In this document: piece after piece, positions 6,918-14,192 of the stretch
Position numbering within the stretch: the stretch's first letter is position 1
How the letters are laid out: each line of letters starts with the position of its first letter
Assembly (NCBI GenBank): GCA_937969125.1
Contig: CALBVA010000250.1
Span: 1 to 21,946 of the forward strand
Length of the DNA stretch: 21,946 nt
Source: an uncultured Verrucomicrobiales bacterium
Lineage (GTDB): Bacteria; Verrucomicrobiota; Verrucomicrobiia; Verrucomicrobiales; Akkermansiaceae
Reading direction: 5' to 3'
The notes under the pieces: model-generated
What the model saw: only the letters and a program-made list of their open reading frames with translations
Told to the model about the DNA's origin: nothing
Databases searched by the model: none
Program-made: the position numbers and the translations under genes

Positions 6918-9028
6918 GCCAGCAGTCCTCCACACCGCCCCCCCTCCCGAATCAGGCTCAGTCCGCTGAGTCCGGATTTGCGACTCTTCGCGTCGCCCTC
7001 GTCATCCTTTTCCTCGTCGTGGAACTGGCCATCCTTGCCTACGCCCTGCGCGGCGTGATTCAGAAAGATGAAGTGCGAAAGATCCCCGGCTATGCTCCGT
7101 GGAGCGAGGAGGTCCTTGCCATTGCCGAACAAATTCCAGTCCAAAGCGGAGGCCGGGTGAAGCCTTTCTCCAGCTTCGCCCGTTTCGAGATGCTGAAATA
7201 CCGTGGCGACCTTAAGATGGAAATCGAGTCCGGCGGCAAGGTCCATAAAATCGGTCCCACCGAATGGCTCCTTGATTCCCTCTTCCGGCCTGAACTGGCC
7301 GAGAAGCTCCCCGTCTTTCGCATCGATGATTCAGACATCCTCATCCCCTTCGGTATTACCGGAAAAGAACGCCGCACTCGCCTCAGTCTGACTGATTTTG
7401 ATGTGAAAGATACCGCCGGAAACACCGCTTTCGATAAACTCATCGACCGCGGTGGCGAGATCCTCCGCGACCTTGAGGGCAAAGCTGCTGACAACTACAC
7501 CGATAAGGATAAAGCCGATAAAAAAGTCGCTGACTTCGCTCAGCTGGTCCTCAGCTATAAGGGTTTTATTGCCTCACTCGATATCCTCCGCGGAGGGCTA
7601 CCGGAGGTCGATGTGACCCAGCTCGCCGGCTTCGATGATGAGCTCGTCCAGCAACTTTCCAAAGTCTCCGAGCCGACCAATTTCTTCTTCTGGCTTCCCC
7701 TCACCAACCGTCTCGCCCAGTCCGTTCAGGGCCTTCCCAGGGATCCGGCTACCGGGCAGCTCTCCGGCGAGTGGAGGAAGTTCGTTTTTGAATTTAACCG
7801 TCAATCCGAGTTCTCGAAATATGGAGTTCCCTGGCTCCCGCCGGTCTCCTCTGAAGATGAGACATGGAAGACACTCGGTAGAAAGCTCGATCCCTTCCTC
7901 AGCGGCACCGCACCGGATTTCAAACCCATTTTGGAAGACTACCGCCTTCTGGAACAGGTCGCGGTTGCCGCCTCTGATCCCGCTTCTAACAAATTCCTCG
8001 AAGCCCTGACGAAATTTAAGGACTCCACCACTGAGCGGGCCCTCTCCCGCGGGGAAGGGGAAGTCATTCCCGGGGAGATCAAATACTACCAGCGGAACTA
8101 CTTCATGTATGCCCTCGTCTGGTTCATCATCGCCTTCCTCTTCTCGGCGGCAGGCTGGGCCTTTACCGAAGGAACCGTGGCCAAGGTCCTCGGCTGGTGT
8201 GTCACCGTTACCTTCCTTTTGGGAATGGGTTACCTCATGGCGGGCATCATTCACCGCATCTTCCTAACCGGCCGTCCGCCCGTCTCGAATCTTTACGAGA
8301 CCATCCCCTTTATCACTTGGGGAGGGCTTCTCCTCCTCGGTCTTACCGAACTCCTCACCCGGCGAAAAATCTTCATCTCTCTCGCCAGCGCTGTTGGAGT
8401 CATGGGGCTCTTCCTCGCCTTCCGCTATGAGCTTGGCGACACGAAGGACAATATGGACCCGCTTCGTGCTGTTCTGGACTCCAACTACTGGCTCGCCACC
8501 CACGTCGTCACCATCAGCATCGGATACTCTGGGGGGCTCATTGCCTTTTTCCTCAGCGTCATCTTCGCCTTTCTCAGTCTCTCCGGCGTGATTAAAGACC
8601 AGAAAGGCTTTGCCCGCTTCATGACCCGCGCCGTCTATGGGGTGACCTGCTTCACCCTTTTCTTCTCTCTGGTCGGCACTGTCCTCGGCGGCATCTGGGC
8701 CAATGACTCCTGGGGTCGTTTCTGGGGCTGGGACCCTAAGGAAAACGGGGCCCTCCTCATCGTCCTCTGGTGCCTCATCATCCTGCACGCTCGCCTCGCC
8801 GGCTGGCTCCGCACCTGGGGCATTCATCTCCTTAGCATCCTCGGCGGCAGTGTTGTGGTCTTCTCCTGGTGGGGCGTGAACATGCTTGGTGTCGGCCTGC
8901 ACAGCTACGGCTTCACCGAGGGCGCGAAGGCTGTCTTTTATTTCTATGGAGCCACGGTCGTCGCCTTCCTCGTCGGCATCGCCGCTTGGCAGATCGAAAA
9001 GAAATCAAAGCTCGCCTCCCGGCAGTAA
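6914..9028 (+). CDS. ccsA: cytochrome c biogenesis protein CcsA with long N-terminal domain
   Basis: 704 residues, about twice the length of a minimal CcsA. Residues ~25-45 form a first membrane anchor. Residues ~50-390 are a soluble, extracytoplasmic-type domain that begins with PVQSGGRVKPFSSFAR, a motif also found in the extended CcsA proteins of Bacteroidota and Planctomycetota. From residue ~397 the protein is a polytopic CcsA core: GRPPVSNLYETIPF, a histidine in THVVTISIGYSG, the heme-handling tryptophan-rich WWD segment WGRFWGWDPKENG (residues ~600-612), and a C-terminal histidine in GVGLHSYGF. It handles heme export and ligation with ResB. GTG start overlaps the resB TGA (GTGA), and the operon ends at a hairpin 20 bases downstream. 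The function of the extension is unknown; an interaction with the upstream lipoprotein is a guess. Confidence 0.93.
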   Translation: MSQQSSTPPPLPNQAQSAESGFATLRVALVILFLVVELAILAYALRGVIQKDEVRKIPGYAPWSEEVLAIAEQIPVQSGGRVKPFSSFARFEMLKYRGDLKMEIESGGKVHKIGPTEWLLDSLFRPELAEKLPVFRIDDSDILIPFGITGKERRTRLSLTDFDVKDTAGNTAFDKLIDRGGEILRDLEGKAADNYTDKDKADKKVADFAQLVLSYKGFIASLDILRGGLPEVDVTQLAGFDDELVQQLSKVSEPTNFFFWLPLTNRLAQSVQGLPRDPATGQLSGEWRKFVFEFNRQSEFSKYGVPWLPPVSSEDETWKTLGRKLDPFLSGTAPDFKPILEDYRLLEQVAVAASDPASNKFLEALTKFKDSTTERALSRGEGEVIPGEIKYYQRNYFMYALVWFIIAFLFSAAGWAFTEGTVAKVLGWCVTVTFLLGMGYLMAGIIHRIFLTGRPPVSNLYETIPFITWGGLLLLGLTELLTRRKIFISLASAVGVMGLFLAFRYELGDTKDNMDPLRAVLDSNYWLATHVVTISIGYSGGLIAFFLSVIFAFLSLSGVIKDQKGFARFMTRAVYGVTCFTLFFSLVGTVLGGIWANDSWGRFWGWDPKENGALLIVLWCLIILHARLAGWLRTWGIHLLSILGGSVVVFSWWGVNMLGVGLHSYGFTEGAKAVFYFYGATVVAFLVGIAAWQIEKKSKLASRQ

Positions 9029-9047
9029 TCCTCAGCGATCAGGAGTG

Positions 9048-9075
9048 CCGTGATTGTTGAGATCACGGTTTATTT
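9048..9075 (+). terminator. intrinsic terminator of the lipoprotein-resB-ccsA operon
   Basis: CCGTGAT (9048-9054) pairs with ATCACGG (9062-9068) over a seven-base loop and is followed by TTTATTT. It lies 20 bases after the ccsA stop and before the DUF4832 gene, so it should separate the two transcripts. Confidence 0.7.
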
Positions 9076-9127
9076 GGAGACTGGCTGAAACCTGCGGTCG
9101 GTCTGGGTGGTATGCTCTCGAACAGTC

Positions 9128-10393
9128 ATGCGCTACCTTCTCATCCTCTTTTTCACTGCGATTTCATCGGCGCGGCCGCTCGAATACCTGCCCGCTCCGA
9201 TTGATAATCCTCTCAAGGGGCTCGTGCCATATGCGGGGGAGGGGAGTAAGGATCGTTTTCCTCATTCAATGGAGTTCCGCTACATCGCGATGAATGAGGT
9301 GATGAAGGGGCCGGAGGAGTTTGATTGGGTGGTCATTGAACGAGCGTTGGAGGAGACGAGATCGCGCGGGAAGCAGTCGATCTTTCGCCTTTACCTCGAA
9401 TATCCCGGGAAGAAGTCGGCAATCCCGCAGTTCCTGGTGGATGAGAGGTTGAAGGTGACGCATTGGAAGGATGGCCAGAAGGAAATCGCGACTCCTGATT
9501 ACAATGATCCGAAACTCCATCAGGCGTTGCGGGATTGCATCGGGGCGCTGGGGAAAAAGTATGATGGCGATCCACGCATCGGCTTTCTAACTGCCGGGAT
9601 TCTGGGGCTTTGGGGGGAGTGGCATAATTATCCCCGCAATGATCTCGCGGCCGGCAAGAAGGTGCAAAAGGTGGTAATGGATGCGTATGAAGAGGCCTTC
9701 AAGAAGACCTTCGTCCTGCTCCGTTACCCGGCGGGAAAGAACGATTCATCGTATGCTGATAACAGCCAAACGAATCTGGGTTATCATGATGATTCCTTCG
9801 CCTGGGCGACTCTGGACACCGGAAAAAAATCAGATGGGTGGTTCTTCGTCCCGCTGCTCGAAAAGGCGGGAGCGATAGAGAAGTGGAAGCGGGTCCCCAT
9901 TGGTGGTGAAGTGCGCCCGGAGATCTGGAAGACGACCTTTACCGACGAGAAGACAGGCCAGCAGCAAGATTTCGATGAGTGCGTGAAGCAGACCCGCCTT
10001 TCCTGGGCTATGGATTCCGGTCTTTTTTCCAAGCGCTTCCCACTTCCTGATGCGCGTCGGAAAAGGGCGATGACTTCCCTCTCGAAGATGGGCTACGAAC
10101 TTCACCTGACCGAGGCCACGGTCGAGGGAAAGACGCTGATAGTGAAGATCACCAATCGCGGAGTGGCACCGTTTTATTATGACTGGCCAGTCGAGGTGCG
10201 CTCCGGCGAAGTGAACGTGCCGAAGGACTGGAAGCTCTCGAAAGTTCTGCCGGGCGAGATTGTGACCTGGAAAATGGAGGTTGCTGATCCAGAGAAGGTG
10301 GCGATTCGCATTCCGAATCCCATGAAAGGCGGCCAGCCTCTCATGCTGGCAAACAAAGGATACCGCGACGGGTGGCTGGAGCTGAAACCTTAA
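9128..10393 (+). CDS. secreted DUF4832 (and DUF4874-like) domain protein
   Basis: 421 residues from the ATG at 9128, which starts a short signal peptide (MRYLLILFFTAISSARP); upstream in-frame codons would spoil it. The N-terminal half reads like a glycoside-hydrolase-type TIM barrel: NPLKGLVPY at the start, FDWVVIERALEE, a strand IFRLYLEYPG, and GFLTAGILGLWGEWHNYP, matching the DUF4874 pattern. The C-terminal part (WKLSKVLPGEIVTWKMEV) resembles a beta-sandwich accessory domain (DUF4832). Such proteins are common in Bacteroidota, Verrucomicrobiota and Planctomycetota polysaccharide loci, but no enzymatic activity is established for them. A TATGCT at 9111-9116 could be a -10 element, which would give a very short leader. 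Codon choice is strongly G-ending, opposite to the C-ending choice in the adjacent ccs genes. Confidence 0.88.
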   Translation: MRYLLILFFTAISSARPLEYLPAPIDNPLKGLVPYAGEGSKDRFPHSMEFRYIAMNEVMKGPEEFDWVVIERALEETRSRGKQSIFRLYLEYPGKKSAIPQFLVDERLKVTHWKDGQKEIATPDYNDPKLHQALRDCIGALGKKYDGDPRIGFLTAGILGLWGEWHNYPRNDLAAGKKVQKVVMDAYEEAFKKTFVLLRYPAGKNDSSYADNSQTNLGYHDDSFAWATLDTGKKSDGWFFVPLLEKAGAIEKWKRVPIGGEVRPEIWKTTFTDEKTGQQQDFDECVKQTRLSWAMDSGLFSKRFPLPDARRKRAMTSLSKMGYELHLTEATVEGKTLIVKITNRGVAPFYYDWPVEVRSGEVNVPKDWKLSKVLPGEIVTWKMEVADPEKVAIRIPNPMKGGQPLMLANKGYRDGWLELKP

Positions 10394-10436
10394 ATCCGAA
10401 GGATGGGAAAACCCGGAGGCTCCTTAGGCACGGGGT

Positions 10437-10661
10437 CTACTCCTCTTCGCCGCTACCGTCGCCTTCCGCAGTGTCGCGGATGTCGCTGAGAGCATCGATA
10501 AAATCACCGAGGATCTCGGCGGGGACCATAATGGTGTCGCGATTTCCGCTGACGTCTTCAGTGATTTTCACGACTTTGCCGCGACGGTTCTCTTTGAGGT
10601 CGAGGAAGAAGATCTTCCGATCTGCGAGAATCTTCTCAGTGTGTAAAGTTTCCTGCTCCAT
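10437..10661 (-). CDS. small PUR-domain (DUF3276-type) nucleic-acid-binding protein
   Basis: 74 residues. The pattern TEKILADRKIFFLDLKENRRGKVVKITE, followed by DTIMVPAEILGDFIDALSDI, is that of bacterial PUR-alpha-like proteins: a four-stranded sheet with a basic face and a final helix. Homologues bind single-stranded DNA and RNA; the Borrelia protein BpuR represses translation of target mRNAs including its own. The acidic C-terminus (EGDGSGEEE) is not part of the fold. It is transcribed away from the dus gene's 3' end with a 77-base gap, and is convergent with the DUF4832 gene. No Shine-Dalgarno precedes the ATG at 10661. Identification is by motif; target and role here are unknown. Confidence 0.8.
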   Translation of the reverse strand: MEQETLHTEKILADRKIFFLDLKENRRGKVVKITEDVSGNRDTIMVPAEILGDFIDALSDIRDTAEGDGSGEEE

Positions 10662-10693
10662 AGGTTACGCTTGCCAAGGTCTGTTTTGCTCTC

Positions 10694-10724
10694 CGTGAAG
10701 TCAACGTGAAACTTGATCATCAAG
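10694..10724 (-). promoter_or_regulatory. candidate regulatory region upstream of the PUR-domain gene
   Basis: Read toward the PUR gene there is a perfect 13-base inverted repeat CTTGAT-G-ATCAAG (10712-10724), then two TTCACG copies exactly 11 bases apart (10705-10710 and 10694-10699) that flank a -35-like TTGACT (10699-10704). No convincing -10 lies 16-18 bases downstream. The arrangement fits a promoter with operator half-sites on one DNA face, but it is unproven. Confidence 0.35.
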
Positions 10725-10738
10725 GCCATCCCGCTGAG

Positions 10739-11788
10739 CTACAAAAACTGTGAAAAGCCACAGAAGAGGCGCGAATTTTCCTCCGGGAGATCGGGAGCAG
10801 AATCATCGTGATCGAGGAAGTCCCGGCAGACCGCAGAGAATTCCTCCCGGGTCGTGACTCGCCGGATGCGGTGCTCGAACTCCGGGTCGTGACCCTGCAC
10901 GATATAGACGAGATACTTCTTCATCTTCTGAATGTGCTTTCGCTCGTCGAAGCTCCGGCACTCCTGCGCCACTGATTCGTAGAGGAGGTTAATATAGCCC
11001 GCTACCATGCGCCCGGTGACGGTTGGCGGGGTGTTCCCTGAAAATCGCGCACGCAATTGTTCGAAGATCCAGGGATTCCGGATCGCTCCGCGTCCGATCA
11101 TCAGGCCCGCCGCACCGGTCGCGGTGAGGTAAGACATCCCGCTCTCGGTGTTCACGACATTGCCATTAGCGATGACCGGACAAGGCATCCTCTCAACCGC
11201 TTGTCGGACCCGCTCCGGATGGACGGGCGTTTGATACCGCTCCTTCACGGTGCGCCCGTGAATGGTGAGCAGGGCGAGATCGTGTCGGGCGAAGATTTCC
11301 AGAAGCTGGTCAAATTCACCCTCATCCTCGAATCCCACCCGCGTCTTTACGGTGAAGGGGATCGTGTCACAAGCTTCGCGCAGGCGACCAAGGAGACGGT
11401 CGATCTGATCGGGATTTCTTAGCAGCCCGCCGCCGGCATTCTTCCGATAAACCACGGGGGCGGGGCAGCCGAGATTGAGATCGATGCCCGCGACCGGGTG
11501 CTCTTTGAGGAGCTTCGCGGTGCGCACCAGCTCGTCGCCATCCTGCCCGATCATCTGGGCGAAGAGCGGTCGTCCGGTAGGATTCTCTGTGATCGAGCGG
11601 AGGATGTAGGGATCGAGATGAGAGTGGATATGGACGCGGAAATACTCCGTGACGTAGAGATCTGCTCCGCCAAATTCCGCCATCACCCGCATGAATGGTA
11701 GGTCCGTGACATCCTGCATGGGCGCGAGAAAGAGGGCGGGACGATCGGGCGGCAGCACGCGGTGAGGTTGGACCGGGGGCCATTTCAT
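10739..11788 (-). CDS. dus: tRNA-dihydrouridine synthase (Dus family)
   Basis: 349 residues from the ATG at 11788. This FMN enzyme reduces uridines in tRNA D-loops with NADPH. The TIM-barrel start FLAPMQDVTDLPF, AQMIGQDG, IDLNLGCPAP with the proton-donating cysteine (C108), VKTRVGF, LLTIHGRT, VIANGNV and MIGRGAIRNPWIF are the family markers in order. A smaller helical C-terminal domain follows (KHIQKMKKYLVYIVQG). After the Cys the usual GCPxxKV reads GCPAPVV, a mild deviation. An in-frame extension to 11977 would add 63 residues unlike Dus and run into the divergent gene's promoter, so I reject it; a GTG at 11887 is possible. The final 11 residues and stop overlap a tRNA-like stretch. Which Dus subfamily this is cannot be decided by eye. 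Confidence 0.94.
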   Translation of the reverse strand: MKWPPVQPHRVLPPDRPALFLAPMQDVTDLPFMRVMAEFGGADLYVTEYFRVHIHSHLDPYILRSITENPTGRPLFAQMIGQDGDELVRTAKLLKEHPVAGIDLNLGCPAPVVYRKNAGGGLLRNPDQIDRLLGRLREACDTIPFTVKTRVGFEDEGEFDQLLEIFARHDLALLTIHGRTVKERYQTPVHPERVRQAVERMPCPVIANGNVVNTESGMSYLTATGAAGLMIGRGAIRNPWIFEQLRARFSGNTPPTVTGRMVAGYINLLYESVAQECRSFDERKHIQKMKKYLVYIVQGHDPEFEHRIRRVTTREEFSAVCRDFLDHDDSAPDLPEENSRLFCGFSQFL

Positions 11789-11982
11789 TTGAAAGGGAAA
11801 AGTCCCCGACGAGACTTCTCTGATGAAAGCTGGGTTGATGACTTCAAAATTCTCTCGGCCAAGAGCCGCTCGAAGTTCGTCGCTTACGGGACCCCGATGG
11901 GAATTGCCCGGACGATGAAATAAACCGGAGCGGAAATTCGTTGAATGAGGACACGCAGGAGTGGCCGCGCGGCTCAAATTCG

Positions 11983-11988
11983 TATAGT
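11983..11988 (+). promoter_or_regulatory. candidate -10 element of the DUF1080 gene
   Basis: TATAGT lies 18 bases before the ATG at 12007, in the divergent gap between dus and the DUF1080 gene. There is no good -35 at the usual distance (AGTGGC at 17 bases), so the call rests on the hexamer and its placement. The 218-base gap 11789-12006 otherwise shows nothing I recognise. Confidence 0.25.
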
Positions 11989-12006
11989 CTCTCCGCCTAC
12001 CAAATT

Positions 12007-12759
12007 ATGAAAAAACTGACTCTCACCGTCCTCGGAAGCTTCGGCCTCCTTGCTGCCACGCCCGCCCTCGCTGATCATCACGCCCTTGCGGCTCCGGTCT
12101 CTGCGGAGAATATCGCCAAGGCTGGCGAGAATGGCTTCACCCCGCTTCTCAATGGCGACTCACTGGATGGCTGGTCCGTGAAGGGTTCCAAGGCCACCTT
12201 TACTGTGAAGGATGGCGAGGTTTTCGGCACCGCACGTAACCTCAAGGGGAACAGCTTCCTCTGCTCTGATAAGCTCTACGGCGACTTCATTTTCGCTTTC
12301 CAGATGAAGTTCGATAATCTCAAGGGAAACTCCGGCTGCATGTTCCGCGGCCAGCTTAGCGAAAAGGGCCGGGTGAAGGGCTACCAGTGTGAGCATGACA
12401 ACACCAAGCGTTCTTGGACGGCCGGCATCTACGACGAAGCCCGTCGCGGGTGGATTTGTCCCTCCAAGAAGAAGGGCGATCCCGTCTTCGAATCCTTCCG
12501 CGAAGCCTTTACCGCGCAAGGACGCCGCCTCTTTAAAGAGGACGACTGGAATACCATCGTTATCCAGTGCAAGGGCGATGAAGTGAAGATTTGGCTGAAT
12601 GACGAGATCCGCTTGCAGTTCAAAGAGTCCGATAAAGAGATCGCAAAGCAGAAAGGTTTCTTCGGCCTGCAAGTCCATGGTGGAGGCAGCTGCGATGTCC
12701 GCTGGAAAAATCTCTTCGTCAAGGAACTCGGCGGAGAGAAAAAGGCAGAGAAAAAGTAA
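12007..12759 (+). CDS. secreted DUF1080 protein (3-keto-disaccharide hydrolase-type domain)
   Basis: 250 residues. The ATG at 12007 begins a signal peptide (MKKLTLTVLGSFGLLAATPALA). The mature protein carries one DUF1080 beta-sandwich, residues ~40-240: FTPLLNGDSLDGWSVKG at its start, a middle strand YGDFIFAFQMKFDN followed by NSGCMFRG, EDDWNTIVIQCKGDEVKIWLND, and GFFGLQVHGGGSCDVRWKNLFVKEL at the end. These are the standard landmarks of this family, which is greatly expanded in Planctomycetota and Verrucomicrobiota; some members hydrolyse 3-keto-glycosides. The protein should be periplasmic or surface-exposed. It stands alone, followed 24 bases later by a strong terminator. The actual substrate is unknown. 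Confidence 0.92.
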   Translation: MKKLTLTVLGSFGLLAATPALADHHALAAPVSAENIAKAGENGFTPLLNGDSLDGWSVKGSKATFTVKDGEVFGTARNLKGNSFLCSDKLYGDFIFAFQMKFDNLKGNSGCMFRGQLSEKGRVKGYQCEHDNTKRSWTAGIYDEARRGWICPSKKKGDPVFESFREAFTAQGRRLFKEDDWNTIVIQCKGDEVKIWLNDEIRLQFKESDKEIAKQKGFFGLQVHGGGSCDVRWKNLFVKELGGEKKAEKK

Positions 12760-12782
12760 TTCTGACCCGAAACAAAATTTTC

Positions 12783-12815
12783 AAAGGGCGGCTCCAAAAC
12801 GGGGTCGCCCTTTTT
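12783..12815. terminator. strong bidirectional intrinsic terminator
   Basis: AAAGGGCG (12783-12790) pairs with CGCCCTTT (12806-12813), and an inner CTCC/GGGG extends the stem past one mismatch. A five-T run (12811-12815) overlaps the end of the stem on the plus strand, and on the minus strand the stem is followed by TTTGAAAATTTT. It sits between the convergent DUF1080 and M56 genes and should end both transcripts. Confidence 0.9.
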
Positions 12816-12823
12816 CGTTTTCC

Positions 12824-13744
12824 CTACTGATCAGCCGGGAAAGGATTGGCGGTGAAGCGGAGATCCACTTCGTCGAAGACTTCCGCAGGGGCGCCAGCTG
12901 CCGGAGTGATTTCTCCCTGACCGGGCACGAATTTCACCAGGCTCATCGCGACTGCGCTGGTGGCGGTGATGATGATGAGGGTAGGCAGGATCACGGAGCC
13001 CCGACGCCGACCCGTGGCGCTGGTGGAGAGGTGGATAATGCGTTCCCGCAGCGGGACGTGACCGGCCATGGCCAGGGAAAGCGGCGGGGTCGCGGCGAAT
13101 TGGGCGACATCACATAGCGCGGTGGCGTAGGTCTGCGGATCCGCGCCTTTTTTCAGCAGGTGGGCATCGCAGGCATACTCACACTGACTGAGAAAGGTGC
13201 GACGCATCCACCAGACGGCGGGATTGAACCAATGCGCGATGCAGGTGAGGTAGGCGAGAGCGGACATCCAGAGATCGCGCCGCTGGATATGTCCGAGTTC
13301 ATGAAGCAGCGCCATGCGGAGGGTCTCTGGCGACCACTCATCGGAGTTCTGCGGAAGAAAAATGACCGGACGAATGAGTCCCGCCACCACAGGCGAGGCA
13401 AGGCTCGGATGGATGCGGACCTCTACATCATCGACGAAGTGGGAAGAGGGGCGGGATTGACGGCTCCAGCGTCGGAGGGCCAGAAGATCCAGCAGACCCT
13501 TCACCGCGAAGACCGCGATACCGGTGAGCCAGAGGGCGGGCAGGATAGAGGTGCCGGAAATTCCGCTGCCGGTCGGGCCGCCGGTTTCGATGAAGATTTT
13601 CGGAACGAAGTTCAGAAGAGGAAGGATGAGTAACAGCCCCATCACGATCGCGGTGAGGCGGGGATCCAGCGCCGGATTCCGACGCGCAAAAACCCACAGC
13701 GCGGCGGCCGCGAGGAGGGAAAAGATGAGCGAGGGAAGAAGCAT
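12824..13744 (-). CDS. M56 family (BlaR1/MecR1-like) membrane metallopeptidase
   Basis: 306 residues. Membrane segments occur at ~1-20, ~30-50, ~67-90 and one near residues 253-272. The zinc site is HELGH (residues 148-152) with the downstream glutamate in QCEYACDAHLL (E189) and HWFNPAVWW (171-179), exactly as in BlaR1/MecR1 peptidases. These enzymes cleave a BlaI-type repressor after signal perception. The extracellular penicillin-binding sensor domain of BlaR1 is absent: after the last membrane segment only a ~35-residue tail remains. The signal is therefore likely not a beta-lactam. The gene is 19 bases downstream of the BlaI-like gene, on the same strand, so the pair forms one operon ending at the terminator at 12783-12815. 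Confidence 0.93.
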   Translation of the reverse strand: MLLPSLIFSLLAAAALWVFARRNPALDPRLTAIVMGLLLILPLLNFVPKIFIETGGPTGSGISGTSILPALWLTGIAVFAVKGLLDLLALRRWSRQSRPSSHFVDDVEVRIHPSLASPVVAGLIRPVIFLPQNSDEWSPETLRMALLHELGHIQRRDLWMSALAYLTCIAHWFNPAVWWMRRTFLSQCEYACDAHLLKKGADPQTYATALCDVAQFAATPPLSLAMAGHVPLRERIIHLSTSATGRRRGSVILPTLIIITATSAVAMSLVKFVPGQGEITPAAGAPAEVFDEVDLRFTANPFPADQ

Positions 13745-13763
13745 GGGGGTGACGGATGAGGGC

Positions 13764-14132
13764 TTACTTAATGAGCTTTCGGATCTCGGCGATTTCCTTT
13801 TCGGTGAGTTGCTGGTCGTTCGGATCGAGGAGGGCCGCGACGAGGTTTTCCGGCTTCCCTTTAAAGAAAGTCCCCAGAAGATTATTCAGAGCAGTGCGCT
13901 TGGCCTTCTTTTTCGTGATGGCTGGCTGATAGAGATAGCGACGCCCTTCTTTGGAATGTTTCACCATGTCCTTGTTTTCCAGAGTCGCGAGAAGCGCGCG
14001 CACTGCAGAGTAAGAAGGAGGATCCGGGAGCTGGTCCTGCACATCCTGTGCGGTCGCTTCGCCGAGACGGTAGAGGATATCGAGGATCTGCCGCTCACGG
14101 CGTGAGAGTTCTCCTTTTTCGAGGCGATTCAT
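13764..14132 (-). CDS. BlaI/MecI/CopY family transcriptional repressor
   Basis: 122 residues, the usual BlaI length. An N-terminal winged helix (residues ~8-75) reads LSRRERQILDILYRLGEATAQDV, SYSAVRALLATLENKDMVKH and GRRYLYQP; the -YSAVR-LL-LE-KG- signature is diagnostic. The C-terminal helices (ALNNLLGTFFKGKPENLVAALL) are the dimerisation region and would contain the cleavage site for the partner peptidase. The last residues LTEKEIAEIRKLIK match the family end. It should repress its own operon with the M56 gene. A candidate inverted repeat lies 30-60 bases upstream. Its other targets are not visible in the window. Confidence 0.94.
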   Translation of the reverse strand: MNRLEKGELSRRERQILDILYRLGEATAQDVQDQLPDPPSYSAVRALLATLENKDMVKHSKEGRRYLYQPAITKKKAKRTALNNLLGTFFKGKPENLVAALLDPNDQQLTEKEIAEIRKLIK

Positions 14133-14162
14133 GGCCGCATCTTAGGTGCTGCTAGAAAACCT

Positions 14163-14192
14163 GCAATGGAAATGTTGGAAAATCAGCATTGC
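14163..14192 (-). promoter_or_regulatory. candidate operator of the BlaI-M56 operon
   Basis: GCAATG (14163-14168) and CATTGC (14187-14192) form an inverted repeat spaced by 18 bases, 30-60 bases upstream of the BlaI-like start and partly inside the end of moeA. BlaI dimers bind inverted repeats near their promoter, so the position fits, but the half-sites do not match the classical TACA/TGTA core. Confidence 0.3.

Noticed and set aside
11789..11977. 63-residue N-terminal extension of the Dus protein
   Set aside because: The extension has no likeness to the family, and the TIM-barrel start fits the ATG at 11788. It would also overlap the promoter of the divergent DUF1080 gene.
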